Notes: a model not told the origin generated them from the sequence alone. DNA of 64,000 nt from Lentinus brumalis (GCA_001792895.1 MARA01000009.1:620001-684000); one strand, 5' to 3'. Shown: positions 10,550 to 23,300, counted from the first letter of the stretch. A program made the numbers and translations.

Positions 10550-11373
10550 TACTGCCGTTAACCCAAGGGAGATCGTCGAGCCTTAGGATTGGTCGTGTAC
10601 GAACTAGGGCTCGGACGCAATGAGGTATTTCAGCAGGCAATTGGTGAGCATAGCTGCGACTTTGGCGCGCTGCACCCACCAAATTCAACTCCTTTACCGC
10701 TCCAGCCCTCAACGCGTTGCTCCTTCGCCGCCTACGTCCACCTCACCACAATACTCCTAAAGCGCGTACGAACCCCCTTCAACACTATCATATCCCTACA
10801 CTGTACCATCATCATACCAAGTATCTTCCCTAATATCCGATCCCAGTCATCATATACCATATAATCCTCATCCGATTCCGACGTTCTCCCTCATCCTCAC
10901 ATACCGTTTAAGTGATATATATTGGTAGAGACGGGCTTCGAAGGAGTGACCCTACTGTACCATGGACTCCTTGTATCGTGCTCATATTCTCGATCCGCTG
11001 GGATTTGTAGAATTGTACGAATAATGGACTTTGCGACGAAGGATACTATTATTTTATGATACGGCGCAGTCGTCAGAGCGTGGACAGTCGTCGACGCGGT
11101 ATACTCCCCGGAAGTCGGCTTGAGTTCTTGACGATTTAACCAGCAAACGTGTCGTAGCCGTCGCACGTTATTTGGTTTAGTGTACTACGCCGCGTAAGCT
11201 GTGCTAGCGCAGGCTCCGGGTCCCATCAAAGGTGGATCGGGCGGCAAACAATTGTCATAAGACGCACTGGCAGGCGCACATGCCCACAACGATTGAGTTT
11301 CCCGAAGTCTTTCCGTGTCCCATACTTACTCCACGAACGCCTTAACCACCTGGGAAAGCTCTAGATCTCTTAG
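10550..11373. other. AT-richer intergenic stretch
   Basis: No gene recognised. It is pyrimidine-rich and relatively AT-rich, and probably includes the zinc-finger gene 3' UTR and the promoter of the ALKBH6-type gene. Confidence 0.4.
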
Positions 11374-12517
11374 GATGGGCGAGGTCAACCTGGACGAATA
11401 TCTGGTACCCGGAACGTCCTCCACATACTACATTCCGGACTTTGTCACGGAAGACGAGGAAGAGTACCTCATCAGAAAGGTCAGGACGTGTATAGGTGCC
11501 ATGCCAATGCTGGAGATTCTGATCGGATGTCACAGATAGAAGAGGCTCCCCAACCATGGTGGAAGCGGCTCAACAACCGCAGGTCAGTGGCGTCCTTCAT
11601 GAGCTCGAACGGTGCTGAACACGACTTGGGCTAGACTTCAGATCTGGGGCGAGTGCAGTGTTTAACGATCCTAAGAGCTTGTGCTGAGACTTCTCCAGGT
11701 GGCGATCTTACCAAGAAGCAGACCCTGATCCCGCAGGACATGCCCGTATTCGTGGCCCAATAGTGAGTTGCCGCAGCCGATCTGCTGTTCATGTGCTCAT
11801 CCACCTCAAGTCCTGACATCCTAGGGCGCATCCGAGATCTGGGTGTGTTCAAAGCCTCGGCGCATGGACAGCCAAACCATGTCATCATGAACGAGGTGCG
11901 CAGCGCGCTTGAAACGCCAGTCAGGCGGGTGCTGACGTTCGATCTATGCTTTCAGTATGCCCCAGGACAAGGCATCATGGTATGCAGTACACCTGCTTTT
12001 GACAAGCTATGCGTCTGATCTTTCGCAGCCCCACGAAGACGGACCCGCGTACCACCCCGTTGTCGCAACCTTGTCCCTCGGCGCGCATACGATCTTTCAC
12101 TACTACCAATACAAGCAGGACGATCCAAGCTCCAGGCCGACGCCTTCGTCTCCGGCCTCGGCCTCTGGAGCGGACACTGGCATGATGGGAGCGTCCTCTG
12201 CGACCGGGAGACCAATCGACCCGACCCCCATCCTGACGCTCCTCCTCGAACCCCGCAGTCTGGTCATCACCACGTCCTCGCTCTATCAATCGCACCTGCA
12301 CGGGATCGATGACCTGATGGAAGACAGCTTCGCCCCCGGGAGCCGCTCTCCGGGCGAAAAGATCGCCAACGCCCATCTGCTGCGAGGGAAGGCGGAGAAG
12401 GACGCAGTTCTCAACGGCGGGTTCCTCGAGCGCGGTCTGCGCTACAGCCTCACGTGCAGAGACGTCGAGAAGGTAACCGCGGCGGGGGGTGCGCTGTTTA
12501 AGAAGCTCCGAGGCTGA
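11374..12517 (+). CDS. ALKBH6: ALKBH6-type Fe(II)/2-oxoglutarate dioxygenase
   Basis: AlkB-superfamily oxygenase of the ALKBH6 group. The family uses Fe2+, 2-oxoglutarate and O2 for oxidative demethylation; the substrate of this group is not settled. The start at 11374 gives MGEVNLDEYLVPGTSSTYY then IPDFVTEDEEEYLI, typical of the ALKBH6 N-terminus. Spliced exons give IEEAPQPWWKRLNNRR, LQIWGGDLTKKQTLIPQDMP, VFVAQYPDILGRIRDLGVF and QPNHVIMNE. The catalytic core has the HxD iron ligands in PHEDGPAYHPVVATLSLG and the 2-oxoglutarate-binding RYSLTCRDV arginines near the C-terminus. One intron (11649-11698) uses a GC donor (GCGAGT). A Ser/Pro-rich insert sits at about 12130-12210. A decayed N-terminal copy lies at 37.2 kb. 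Confidence 0.9.
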
Positions 12518-12596
12518 CAAGCAAACGAAGTGCGGACGTAGTGGTTGTACAACATGTACGAATACATGCGGTTTTGATCTCCTCTATATGGTGGCC

Positions 12597-14092
12597 CTAC
12601 ATTACACCGAGACCTGCCTTCAGCTCTGCCTCGAGGTCCGTGTTGACAGCCTCCTCTTTTGCCGCGTCGCCGCCCGCGTCCTTGCGCTCGCGCTCCTCCT
12701 TGACGCAGCGCTCGCACATGCACTTGCCGAAGCCCCACTCCATGAGCCCTCGTCGGCGCTGCTCGACCGGCTGCTCCGGGTTCACGTACGTGATCAGGAG
12801 CTCCTCGCCTGGCGCGATGTCGCGTCTTGCGACGAGCGTGATGCGCGAGAGCGCGGTGCGCTGGTCAAAGTGCCGTGCGGAGACGTTCGGCGTGCACGAG
12901 TGGTTGAGGTGCGAGTGCAGGACATACAGGCCGCCGTGCGCCTCGAGGTCTGGCGATCCATGAGACCCATGCCAAGCAGCGGGGGAGGGAGAAGTGACTT
13001 ACTGAGACTCATACGGCCGAGCCCGCGCAGAAACGCGTCGTAGTCGAAGAGAGTGTCGGACACCTCCTTCGGAAGGGGCTTCTTGAGCAGCTTCGCCAGC
13101 CGCTTCTTCTCGGGCTCCGTCGCGGGCTCTTGGAATGCCTGCACGTACAGCTTGTGCGCCTTCTTCCACATCGCGCGATCTGGCTCTGCGCCCAGCCTGC
13201 GAGGATCCGTCTCGGCACGTACACCCAGCAACACGGCAGAGAAACGACATACCATCCGCCCTGCGCGCGCTCCTCCATGCCCAGCTGCGCCAACGCACGC
13301 ACGACCTCCCAGTCCTCCTTGAATGCCTTCTCGTCTTGCTCATACGTCAAGAGCACCCGCGCTGTGCACTGCGCGAGCGCGTGCAAGGCCATCCACTCGT
13401 TCCGGCGCGCGAAGTGAAGGAGGGGTGCAGACGCGGGGTTCCGCGAGGCGCAGAGCAGGGGATGTGTCCGGCCGGAGCGCGACAGACAGAGTCGGCTGCA
13501 GAACCGCACCGGACAGGGTGTGGACGAGGTCGACGCGGAGCAGGGAACGACGAGCGGGGAGGTTGTGAGCGGCGTCGAGCAGTGTCCGCACGCGGCGGAG
13601 GACATCTGGAGGTCATACAGGTTCCTGCGATGGTCGTCAAACGTCAAGTCTACATCGCGTACATTTCTCCGTAGGTCGAGAGAAACTCTGAGAAGAGAGG
13701 ACTCACCATTCCGGCGCGAGGATGAACGGGTCCTCCTTCCAGATCGCCTCTCCCTCCGCAATCTTTTCCTTCGCGACCAGCCCCTTGCCTTTCGCCTTCC
13801 CGAAGTACTTCACCTCCACCTTCGTCGTCCACTTCGTGACATCGAAGCCCTCGATCAAGCGTGAGCTCGGGTAGACCTGCCTGGCGGCACCTCCGCTGCC
13901 AGTATTCGCGTTTTGGACGAGTCCTTCATTTTGCAGGACTTTTCGGGTGCGCTTTTCGCTGACCGACCACTCTGAATGTGCTGCGAGCAGGAGCGCGTGG
14001 ATCTTGGGGACTCCGAGCGAAGGGTTTTCAGTCTTGAGAGCGAGCAATGCGCTCTTTAGATCGTCCTCTGACGGAGAGATCGCAGCCGTCAT
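12597..14092 (-). CDS. SET5: SET5-type SET/MYND-like lysine methyltransferase
   Basis: Predicted histone lysine methyltransferase of the SET5 type, which in yeast acts on the H4 tail. The start at 14092 gives MTAAISPSEDDLKSALLALK, and YFGKAKGKGLVAKEKIAEGE opens the SET domain. A Cys-rich MYND-like stretch (CGHCSTPL...RFCSRLC) is inserted in the SET domain, as in the SMYD/SET5 group. The C-terminal SET motifs are HSCTPNVSARHF and GEELLITYVN (the NHxCxPN and ELxxxY signatures that form the SAM and catalytic site). A Cys cluster (GKCMCERC) follows. The gene ends at 12597, only 80 nt from the ALKBH6-type gene, so the two are convergent. Several short introns are present. Confidence 0.88.
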
Positions 14093-14270
14093 TGCCTATC
14101 ACTTAGAGAAGATCTGACCCTCGCGCTCCGAACCTGTAGACTCAGACTGTGTAAGAAATGACGGGTAGAGGTTGGGAGATTGTTGGGAGAAGAGAAAGAT
14201 GAAGTAGGTTGAAGTAGTTGCAGAGCATGGCCGAAAACCGCGATCACACTCTGCTGCTGTGGCAAAACAT

Positions 14271-14356
14271 GGACATGTCCGGGATTGAACCGGACCCCTC
14301 TCGCAAGCTCACTGATGATGCTAAGCGAGCGTGATAACCAACTACACCACATGCCC
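14271..14356 (-). tRNA. tRNA-Ala (anticodon AGC), with 13-nt intron
   Basis: An 86-nt cloverleaf on the minus strand. The acceptor stem is GGGCATG/CATGTCC with the G3:U70 pair diagnostic of alanine tRNA. The D arm GTG..CAC with GTTGGTTA loop, the anticodon stem CTCGC/GCGAG and the T arm TCCGG-TTCAATC-CCGGA are all clear. The loop reads TTAGCA before the intron, giving anticodon AGC, and TCATCAGTGAGCT is the intron after position 37. A and B box sequences are intact. Confidence 0.95.
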
Positions 14357-14514
14357 TTACAACGAGATGCCTTCGTGGCATACGTGTGGCTCACTATGAC
14401 TTTGTATGCAAAGACTGTATCTTGTTATGTCGATGATGTACTTAAGGGCAAGATCTAGATGTCGTAGATACATATATGAGAGTTACAGATAGAAAGTGCT
14501 GCTGCTAGTGCCCA

Positions 14515-16069
14515 TCAAAAGAGGACAAGGGAGAGCGCCGCAACGACAGTTGCCCCCGCAATAGCTGCATACGCCTTTGCGCCAGTCATCGCGGCGCCGT
14601 TGCTGCCCCAGAGGAGTCGCTGCCGGACGTGGAGGTGGAGCTCGCGCTGGACTTCGAAGCAGTGCTGGTTGCGGTGTCCGTGACGAGGACGGTGTTGGTT
14701 CCCGAGACTGTCGGGACGAGGACGTCGTTCGAAGTCGAGAACACCTTGACGTACGAGATCTCGAAGTACGCGTTCGTGTAGTTCACGGGGGCGTTGATGA
14801 CGTTGTTGAGGTAGCAGGCCGTGGCGGTGCCGTCGCCGCCACAGGTGGACTGATAGATGCTCGCCGCACCAGCCCTACAGTGCCTGGTTAGCGTATGCGA
14901 AGGATATCAGTTGGTCAGGTAACGTACCAGTCGCCGCACAGAGTGATGTCGATGACGAGCTGCTGAGCAGTGAAGAAGTTGTTGATGTCACACGAGGACG
15001 AGGGATAGGCTGCAGATGGCGTGCCCCATGACGAGGTATCAATCGAGTTGGTCGCTGACGAGACCGACGATGGAACGCTGTTCCTCTGAGGCGGCGTGAG
15101 CGACAATCAAAGCAGCGCCGAAGCGGAACTTACAGTCCAGAACCAGATGCTGTCGAAGGGATCAGTCACCGTTCGATCAAATGACCAGAGGGGAAACGTA
15201 CAAGATACCGGATGAATCAAACTGCGCGGCCCATACGCCACCGCCTGCAGACGCAAAGCCTGCTCCGACGCTGTTGCTCTGCTGCTCAGCGACTGTGCAC
15301 CCGGAAGTGGTACCACAGTCCGTGGCGCTCGTCGCTCCGGTCTGGTTGACACCGGAGGGTTGTGTGCATCCGGCATTCGTATGCAGCGCCATCTGGTTGA
15401 ATGTCATGAGGTTGACGGCCTCGATGATGTCAATCTCGCCTCCAGCTGGCCAGTTGATACCCTTCGTCCAGAACGAAGGCCAAACCTGACAGGCACTGCT
15501 CAGCTGTGCTCGCAGACGCAGCTACAGGTCACGTACAGAGCAGCCATAGGGAAGGTGGGTTGCATCGAAGAGGATGACCGAACCAACAGGGAAGTAGTCG
15601 GTCGTAGCGACTCGGACCTGTGTGACTTCGTGAGTACGGATCGACTTCCGAGGAACGCCCAAGACCCGCGCTCGCTACGCTGCCGTGCTGCGATGACGTA
15701 GGAACAGCGCGATGGTTCGAACAAAAGTACGCACCGAATCGCGCTTGTTGTTGTACGGCACGGAGGTCGTGTTGTCCACCGTGATGATCACCTTGCCCGC
15801 ATCGTTCACGTACGCCAACTTCTCCGAGCTCGCATTCGCAGCGGACACAAAGTTCACGTCACCTTACACACAGTCACCATGAGTTCATGCTGGGAGCGCA
15901 TGTTACAAGCAACGAGGTGCGCACCGTTCGTCAAGTTGTCATAATTTCCATAGAACTCCCAGCCATCGAAGAAGCTGGAACCGGAGTACTCTCGCACAAG
16001 GTTGTACGCTGCGGACGCGCCGTGTGCGGATGCTAAAAGAGCGGCTGCCACTGGTATGGCGAAGTGCAT
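14515..16069 (-). CDS. Secreted, GPI-anchored GH16 glucanase-like protein (frame break near C-terminus)
   Basis: GH16 laminarinase-like protein, probably acting on or remodelling beta-1,3-glucan at the cell surface. The start at 16069 gives a signal peptide (MHFAIPVAAALLASAHGASA) and then YNLVREYSGSSFFDGWEFYG, the usual fungal GH16 beginning. Multiple short introns follow. The catalytic motif GEIDIIEAVN (ExDxxE) is near 15430, followed by LHTNAGCTQ. After NYTNAYFEISYVKVFS comes a Ser/Thr-rich linker. In the frame given, translation would stop at 14586 (TAPR-stop). The adjacent frame continues with a typical GPI-attachment tail (AKAYAAIAGATVVAALSLVL) to a stop at 14515-14517. One extra base in the run at 14606-14609 would join them, so a missing G/C is likely. 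Confidence 0.85.
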
Positions 16070-16922
16070 GCTGCTGAGGGACGAGAGCGGGAGAAAATCT
16101 GAAAGCCGGCACCTGGACGAGGTCGAGGTCTATTGGAGGCTTTTGAGACGTTCAGGACAGGTCAGGAACAGGTGTCCAGCGATCGGTGGCGGTCGCAGTC
16201 AATTATGTGTGGGTCGTCGGAATCGTTGTAAGTTAAACGGCGTTGGAAGCGTTCGTAGGCGTACAGAGTGTAAGCACAATCGTCAAGCAGAGTTCGGAAG
16301 AGTCGCAGAGTTTCTGGCGGCCGGGCAGACAAGGACAAGTCCTCGAGGATGTGTTATATATGGCCCCTCGGCGCAGCACCAACGATCGAACCGCGCGGCT
16401 GAAGATGGAGCAAACCGGTAAATTTAGGGTAAACCATCACTTCTGTTACGAGATCGCCGAGGTGAGCAGCAAGAATTCCGGGCAGCGTGTCTGAAGCATG
16501 GCTTGAAGCGAAGTCTCGAAGCTCAACGTCATCGTGTACGCAGTCTTGACGCAGTCCCTTGTCCTCAATCGACTGGTAATGTCCCTGCAAGACCCTCTAT
16601 TCTTCGCAATAACTCTGGAGCTCACCATACAGCACCATGCATACAGCATCCTACGGTCACCTGTCCTCTGTCCGAGAACAGTGCCGCTGCGCTGTCTGCG
16701 CGCGCCACCACCCGACAACCGCACCTCATCCGCAGCGTCCGTGCGATCCTGCGGCAAGACCACTTGCTCCAGCCGATTCGTGCTCAAGGTAACGGGTAGA
16801 ACGGGTGCCGTCGTCGGGGACCATAGCGAGCTCATCGTCCAAGGCAAGTCGGTCGTCGTTGATGGGTCCGTGCGCAGACGATGGCCGTATTTGGACAGCT
16901 TTGTCCGTATTTGTGGCGTTCT
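16070..16922. other. Divergent promoter region between GH16 and CBF1-type genes
   Basis: No gene recognised. A TATA-like run (about 16355-16361, read on the minus strand as TATATAA) could serve the GH16 gene. Open frames here, such as 16446-17018 minus, show no domain. Confidence 0.4.
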
Positions 16923-16941
16923 CACGTGCAGACTATATATA
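16923..16941 (+). promoter_or_regulatory. CACGTG E-box next to a TATATATA box, upstream of CBF1-type gene
   Basis: CACGTG at 16923-16928 is the core site bound by Cbf1-family bHLH factors. It sits 5 bp before TATATATA (16934-16941), about 235-250 bp upstream of the ATG of the bHLH gene. This arrangement would allow autoregulation, which is inferred and not shown. Confidence 0.45.
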
Positions 16942-17175
16942 CGTCCTCGTGACCAAGACGTGACCTCGTTTCCTCCCCCGTGATCAATCCCGCCCCCGCT
17001 ATTATCCCTCGAGCTCATCGCGTATCACGGTGAGCAGCGACCTGTCCTCGCTGCCCAAGCCCACAATACAACTTATCTGGGGAGAGTGTCCCTTGTACAA
17101 CTCATCCCGCCGGGTCCGAAGCAAATATTCCTCTTCCCAGTCTGTATCCGGCCCCTCCGAGACGACCCATCCGAG

Positions 17176-18752
17176 ATGGCTTCCACACAACCACCCGCCC
17201 ACGATCCCGCACTTGCGTCCGCCCCATCTGCAAATCAGCCATCACCTTCCTCTGCGCAGAGTGCGGCGGCGGCGGCATTGGCTTCCCTGCCCAGTGCCCT
17301 GCTCGCTACCATGGGCCAGGAGCAACTCGCAGTGCTCCTGAAGCATATTCCGGACCTGCTGAACAGGGTGAGCACTTGTCGCTGCATGCCCATCATCTCT
17401 CCATCGTGCGCTGCTGCTGCCTTCGGGCGTACTCCGACCGCCGCGCCAGGATGCGTCGGGCACGCGCTCCACGTGATCGAGACCATCGGTCACGTTCGTC
17501 GCGCTGATCGGGAGGGGGCGCGTGCGCATTGCACCTGCCAGGGCGCGATAGATTGCGAAGGCTTCTGTTGCGTGCTGCGATGGCTATAGCCAGGTCCGCG
17601 CAGAGGTTATCACGCCTTGGCGCCAGAGGAAGCTCAGGTGCCTTGCTTCCTCGTCATCCTTGGGATCGACGGCTGCTCGTGTCCGACTCCCCGTCACCTC
17701 GCTCCGACTTATATGACGATTGCTGACCTGCTGGCATTGGCATCTGCGGCAGGGAGGAGAAGCGAAGGACTCAGCGGCCGCTGAGGCGCTCTCGCACCTC
17801 TCGCAAGGCTTTCAGCCTGTATCACAGCAATTCACCCATGGCATGCTCTCCGGCCAACTGCCCCTGCAGCATGCCCAGATGGCGAGCGAACCCGGCCCGT
17901 CATCGCATCCTCGTGGTCCACCGAACCTCGGCCAGTTGTCCGCCGTAGCCTCTGTCATTCAAGCCACCGTCCATCAGGCGCAACAGGCGCAGGCGGCGGC
18001 GACAGCAGCAGCATTAGATGCGCATGCCCCCTCGGAGGACGGCACGTCACCACAACCCGAAGACGGTCATTCGCAGGATGGAGGTGAGAAACCTGCCTCA
18101 GGCAAGACTTCTGGCCGGCGCGGTGGTCGGAGTGCGGCCATGTCGAACGACGAGTGGGCTCGTATCCGGAAGGACAACCATGTACGTATCCTCGCGCAAT
18201 CTTCCCGCATAACGGTCGCTGACATATACGCGCGTGCAGAAAGAGGTTGAGCGCCGACGGCGTGGCAACATCAACGAGGGTATAAACGAGCTCGGCCGCA
18301 TCGTGCCCAACGGCTCGGGCGAGAAGGCCAAGGGCGCGATCCTCAGCCGTGCGGTGCAGTACATCCACCACCTGAAGGAGAACGAGGCGCGGAACATCGA
18401 GAAGTGGACGCTCGAGAAGCTCCTCATGGACCAGGCTATGGGCGACCTCCAGGCGCAGCTCGAGGAGATGCGCCGCATGTGGGACGAGGAGCGTGTTGCG
18501 CGTCAGCGGGCGGAGGCGGAGCTCGAGCTCTTGCGGGGGCACAACGCCGGCGCTGCGAGCATGGCCGCTCCGAGCACCAGCACGCCGTCGGGGACCGCCG
18601 CCGCTGCATCTGCGCCCGCTCCTGCTCCTGCTGCTTCCGCAGAGAAGGACACTGGCAAACGTGCACGGGAGGACGAGGGCGGGCAGGCCGAAGGTGACGT
18701 ACAGGTCGGTGCAGAAGGCGATGACAGGTCGAAGCGGCCGCGCACGGAGTAG
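17176..18752 (+). CDS. CBF1: CBF1-type bHLH transcription factor
   Basis: Nuclear basic helix-loop-helix protein of the Cbf1/USF type, expected to bind CACGTG. In yeasts Cbf1 acts at centromeres and in sulfur-amino-acid gene control. Exons are 17176-17367, 17753-18181 and 18240-18752 (all in frame, 377 aa). The first intron is long (385 nt). The N-terminal two thirds is Ala/Gln/Pro-rich and low complexity. MSNDEWARIRKDNH leads into the basic region KEVERRRRGNINEGINEL, helix 2 EKAKGAILSRAVQYIHHLKE, and the characteristic Cbf1 extension NIEKWTLEKLLMDQ. A coiled coil/zipper (about residues 260-300) follows. The C-terminal tail is Ala/Pro-rich and ends with basic KRARED and KRPRTE. The ERRRR basic region retains the Glu and Arg contacts for CACGTG. 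Confidence 0.93.
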
Positions 18753-20311
18753 GAGTGCTGGTCTCACCGACCTTCTCCTCCTCTTGCTCGTATCATAAAC
18801 CTTTCCCTCTACTCCGAGTCTCCGATCTACCTCCGTGCGTATCCGCTGCCTCCCGCTCTCGCGCTCGACTCCTCTTTTTGTCCGCCGACATAAGGGGCCA
18901 TTGTAGTATACCAAACGCTGTAGTATTGGCCCTTGGGACGGTGCGTGCGATCATCAGAAACTGTACGAGTATGTATTTGTACGATGTAGGTCTTGGGTCT
19001 CAACGCGTTGATGAAGCTTGGAACCGATCAGCGTGTTGCGTATGGTGTATCTCAGATGCGTTCTCGGGAACTCCCTCAGGCACGTTGTAATTAGGACGTT
19101 CCGTATGCATGCCATATACAGCAATCCTAGCGCCCGTCGAATTCAGCAACAGGGAGGATGGGGCGAGGTGTTGCGCGGACGGTGGATTCGTCTCCTTTGG
19201 CGACCTGACCAGACTGCAAAGTAGCAAGCTCACCTACGTAGCAGTACTTACTGTACTATGACTCTGATGCTCCTTGATGCGGAGCTAGCTCATTTGTTAC
19301 CAGAGAATCAATGCAATTCCGGGTCCTGTCTAAGCTTGTTGTCGATGGGACTGGCGACTCGGGAATTTCAGTAACCTCCCGCGACGTACAACAACATTGT
19401 CCTATACAAAATCTTGTACACAGGCGACGGTACCTTCATTCGATCTCCAATCGAGGCTCGTAAGTACTGTACTTATGACATGGCAACCTGTTTCACAATA
19501 ATATTGATGAGCTTTGATAGTGCGTGATCAAGTTCATCACCTGGGTCCGTACATCTCATTCAAGTTACATGCGGACGATAGGCGACGAGCACAATATGCT
19601 TCCGCTGTCCCCTCGCGGATGTACTTGACGCCACATGCGCACGGTAATTGATCGCGATCGTACTTGATGCATGTGGTTCAGCAGAGATGTCTCATGTCTG
19701 GCACGGAAAGACTCTGAATTCCATGCGTAACACCACCTCAAGGGTTCGAGAGATAGACTTTCCAAGGCCTCCTCCCGCAGCATATCCAGGAGTCCGTTTC
19801 GCAAAGCTCAAGCTGCGCTCATTGATGGCGACCAGGAGTGCCTGGATGAGGTTTAGCGAGAAGCGAGCCAGGGCACAGGGGCCGGCGGATGGACGGAGAT
19901 GGGCTAGCGAGGCGAGCTCGATCTCTTCCGTCGACGCCGATGACGCGAGCACGCCGTAGCTTCCGCCTCCTCCTCCCCCTCTCGTCGCTGCATCGCACGA
20001 CGATGGCGGGCATGCCGGGACCGACGGGGACTGCAGCGTGGGTAGTATACCGCGCGCGCGGGACCCGAGAGGCCTGCGAGGGTGCATAGTAAATGGCGCT
20101 TTCTTGGATTAGTTTCTGACCGATTCGCATCTTAGATCGGGTTGTCATATGCAACTATGCCGAGTTTGTAGACACTGACTTTGCCTGCGTGGGAGCGCCG
20201 GACCCGCTCATCACCTTCTCCAGATCTGCTTAGCCTTAAGCCCCTCACTCTCAATCTGTTCGCTCTTCGTCCCCTCCCAGCCTCTCTCCACCACCACCCG
20301 CCACCTCCGCA
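18753..20311. other. Intergenic, no supported gene
   Basis: This probably includes the CBF1-type 3' UTR and the Galpha promoter. A 131-codon minus-strand frame (19692-20087) and a few shorter ones have no recognisable domain. GC content is lower than in flanking genes. Confidence 0.4.
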
Positions 20312-23300
20312 ATGGGCAAACGCTCCGTCGACGAGGACCCGCTCGCCCGCCTGCTTGCGCCGCCGCCGAACGAGACACCCGAGGACAGGGAGACGCGTCT
20401 GCGGCTCGAGGCCGAGGCTCGCCAGATAAGTGACAAGATAGACGAGCAGCTCAAGGCCGAGAGGGCTGCGCTGAAGAAGAACAGGCCGGTGAAGGTGCTC
20501 TTGCTCGGACAGAGCGAAAGTGGTGCGTGCCACAACGGTCAAGGGCTGCGCTTGCGATGCTGACTATCGTAACTTCTGTTGCGCGCATGCAGGAAAGTCT
20601 ACCACGTTGAAAAGTGAGTCTTCGTCTTTGTCGTACGCGTGTCGGCTAGGTTGTGGGTCCCGGTGGATGTCGCGTCCAGCACCACCTGGTGTCATTTTTG
20701 TCCTTCCACATCTTCGTCGCGACGCGGTGCAACGTTTTCCCGTAAACCCTCATCGCATATGGGCGCTTTTCCCTATTCGCCCGCATATACGATGCAAACA
20801 CGACGCATATACCCACCTCGTCTGCCCTCATGCTCGCCTGGGCGGTGGGCGGCGAAGGACGGGGGCGGGCAGTGCGGCGCACAGCCGCTAGCAACGCTGC
20901 CAGATTGGCAAGCAGCATTTCATCCTTCGAATTAGCGCACAACGCGAGCCAGGCGCGGGGCTGCCTCGTCCAAACCTGGAAGGCAGACGGGACAGTGACC
21001 GAGACAGAACCCTGCCTTGAACATTTTGTGAATTTGGCCCAGGCGGGCGACATCGCCCGCTGCTGCCAATGGCCGACGCGATGCCCTGCGACGACTTCCT
21101 TCAACGAACAAAATGGCTCAAGCCGAGTATGGTTCGATGGGTGCATGTATGTGCTACTGCTGCCCACGAACCCGCGTCCGTTGTCCTTCCTTTTCTGTCC
21201 TCGTTCCAATCTTCGACCGGGACTGGTCGATATGCATGCGCGACCGTCGTTGCACGACAAGGCTAACACGATACACCAGACTTCCAGTTAACCTACTGCC
21301 AGGATGAATGGGAGGCCGAGCGCGCCTCATGGTGCATGGTCATCCAGCTCAACCTAGTTCGCGGCATCAACTTCATCCTTGATCTTCTGTCAGAGGAGAT
21401 GGCGGGCGGGCCATCTCCTTCCGCAGGCGACTCGGACGTCAGCGACGACGACGACGCGCGATTCTCTCCTGCATCTGGTAAAGTCCACCTCTCGAGCAAG
21501 CACCGGCTGCTGAAGCTGCGTCTGGCGCCGCTTCGCACGGTTCAGCATGACCTCGAGTTGCGGATCGGTATCCAAGCTGGCGCAGACCTCAGCGACACGA
21601 TGATCTCGCCTCCCGGATCCCCGACGATGGGTCCAGCGCAGCGCAAGCAGGAGTTCTTCGTCCGCTCGTCGACGAGCTGGAAGCACAATCGCAGTGCTAG
21701 CGAAGCCGCTGGAGGCCGTCGCTCTAAGGAGTCGCAGATGCGGGAGACGGCGGATATACTTGCTGGCTGCGCCGACGACATGAAGGCCATCTGGCAGGAC
21801 ACGACCGTCCGCGAGATGCTGCTCCGCAAGGGCATCCGGATGGAGACTACCCCCGGCTTGTACGTATCGGTCTAGCGGGCATCGGGCGCATATACTCATC
21901 TGTGCTTCCAGCTTTCTCAACGACATTGACCGCATTGCGTCGAGGGAGTACCAACCGTCAGATAATGACGTCGTGCGTGCGCGGCTGCGGACGCTCGGTG
22001 TGCAGGAGCACAAGATCAAATTCACGAAAGGTACGTCCCCTGACGGTCGGCCGCAATCCTATGCTGACGACGACTCTGTAGGGCCCGCGGCCGGCTCGGA
22101 GTGGTGCATATACGACGTCGGCGGCTCGCGCACACAGCGGATTGCGTGGTATCCGTACTTCGACGACTGCGACGCCATCATCTTCCTCGCCCCCATATCG
22201 TGCTTCGACGAGCGGTTGACGGAGGACCGGCGCATCAACAGGCTTGAGGACAGCTTCATGCTCTGGAAGGCCGTCGCGTCGTCGAAGCTGCTGTCGAAGA
22301 CGTCGATCGTGCTGTTCCTGAACAAGTGCGACCTGCTCGAGCAGAAGTTACTGAACGGCGTGCGCATCCGCGACTACGTGCATTCGTACGGCGACAGGCC
22401 GAACGACATCGAGCACGCTACCAAGTGTGAGTGTACCAGGCCGTGGTGTTTTTCCATGAATTGGATGAATTGACCGCACACAGATTTCGCGCAACACTTC
22501 CGTGAGATCCTGAGGAAGAATTCACCGGAACCAAGGCCATTCAGGGTACATATGACGTCGGTCGTGGTAAGTCCTCACGCCTGTTCTCATGTCGAGTAAG
22601 TACAAGTCGTCCTCACGCTCGGTGCAGGATACCAAGGCAACGGCGATGACACTTTCTGTCGGTAAGTGTTCCCACCCCCTTTTCGCATTCGCATTCCGGC
22701 GCCGACGGCGCCTGCGGCAATCGTCGTTGACGCGACCGCTTTATTACAGTCGAAGAAGGCATCCTTCGCGATCATTTGCAGCGGGCAGACCTGCTCTGAT
22801 GTATCAGGCTGCGCTCTGTCCCGCAGTATCGTTCTCATCGTTCTTGTCTTCCTTGATCCTCTTGCTCCTGCCGTTCCGTTGTCCCGTTCTCTTTCTGCCT
22901 ATGCCAACTGCAATGTATAATCGCGCTGCTGCTTCTTCTCCCATCGACTGCCTCCCGACTGATAGAACTCTCCGTCACGAGCCTGCGCCTCGTGGTCGAC
23001 CCGCTACCATAGACGGCATCTGCCCTATTACGAGTCGGAGTACTCTACTGTATACCGTGTACAGACACCCCACCCCACCCGCGCCCCGCGCCCTGCCCCC
23101 TTTATCCTTCTTTCTTCCGACCCTCTCCGCACACACGCGACCGCGAAGGAGCAGTGCTCTTGCCATACTTGATGTACTTCTCATGCAGGGCACCTTCCTT
23201 CTCCCCTTTTGATGCGCATGCGCACTCGCTACGGCCTCCTCAACTCCGGCCTTCCTTCTTGCGCCCCCGCGCTCCCCGTTTCCGTTCCCTTCTCTCCTCA

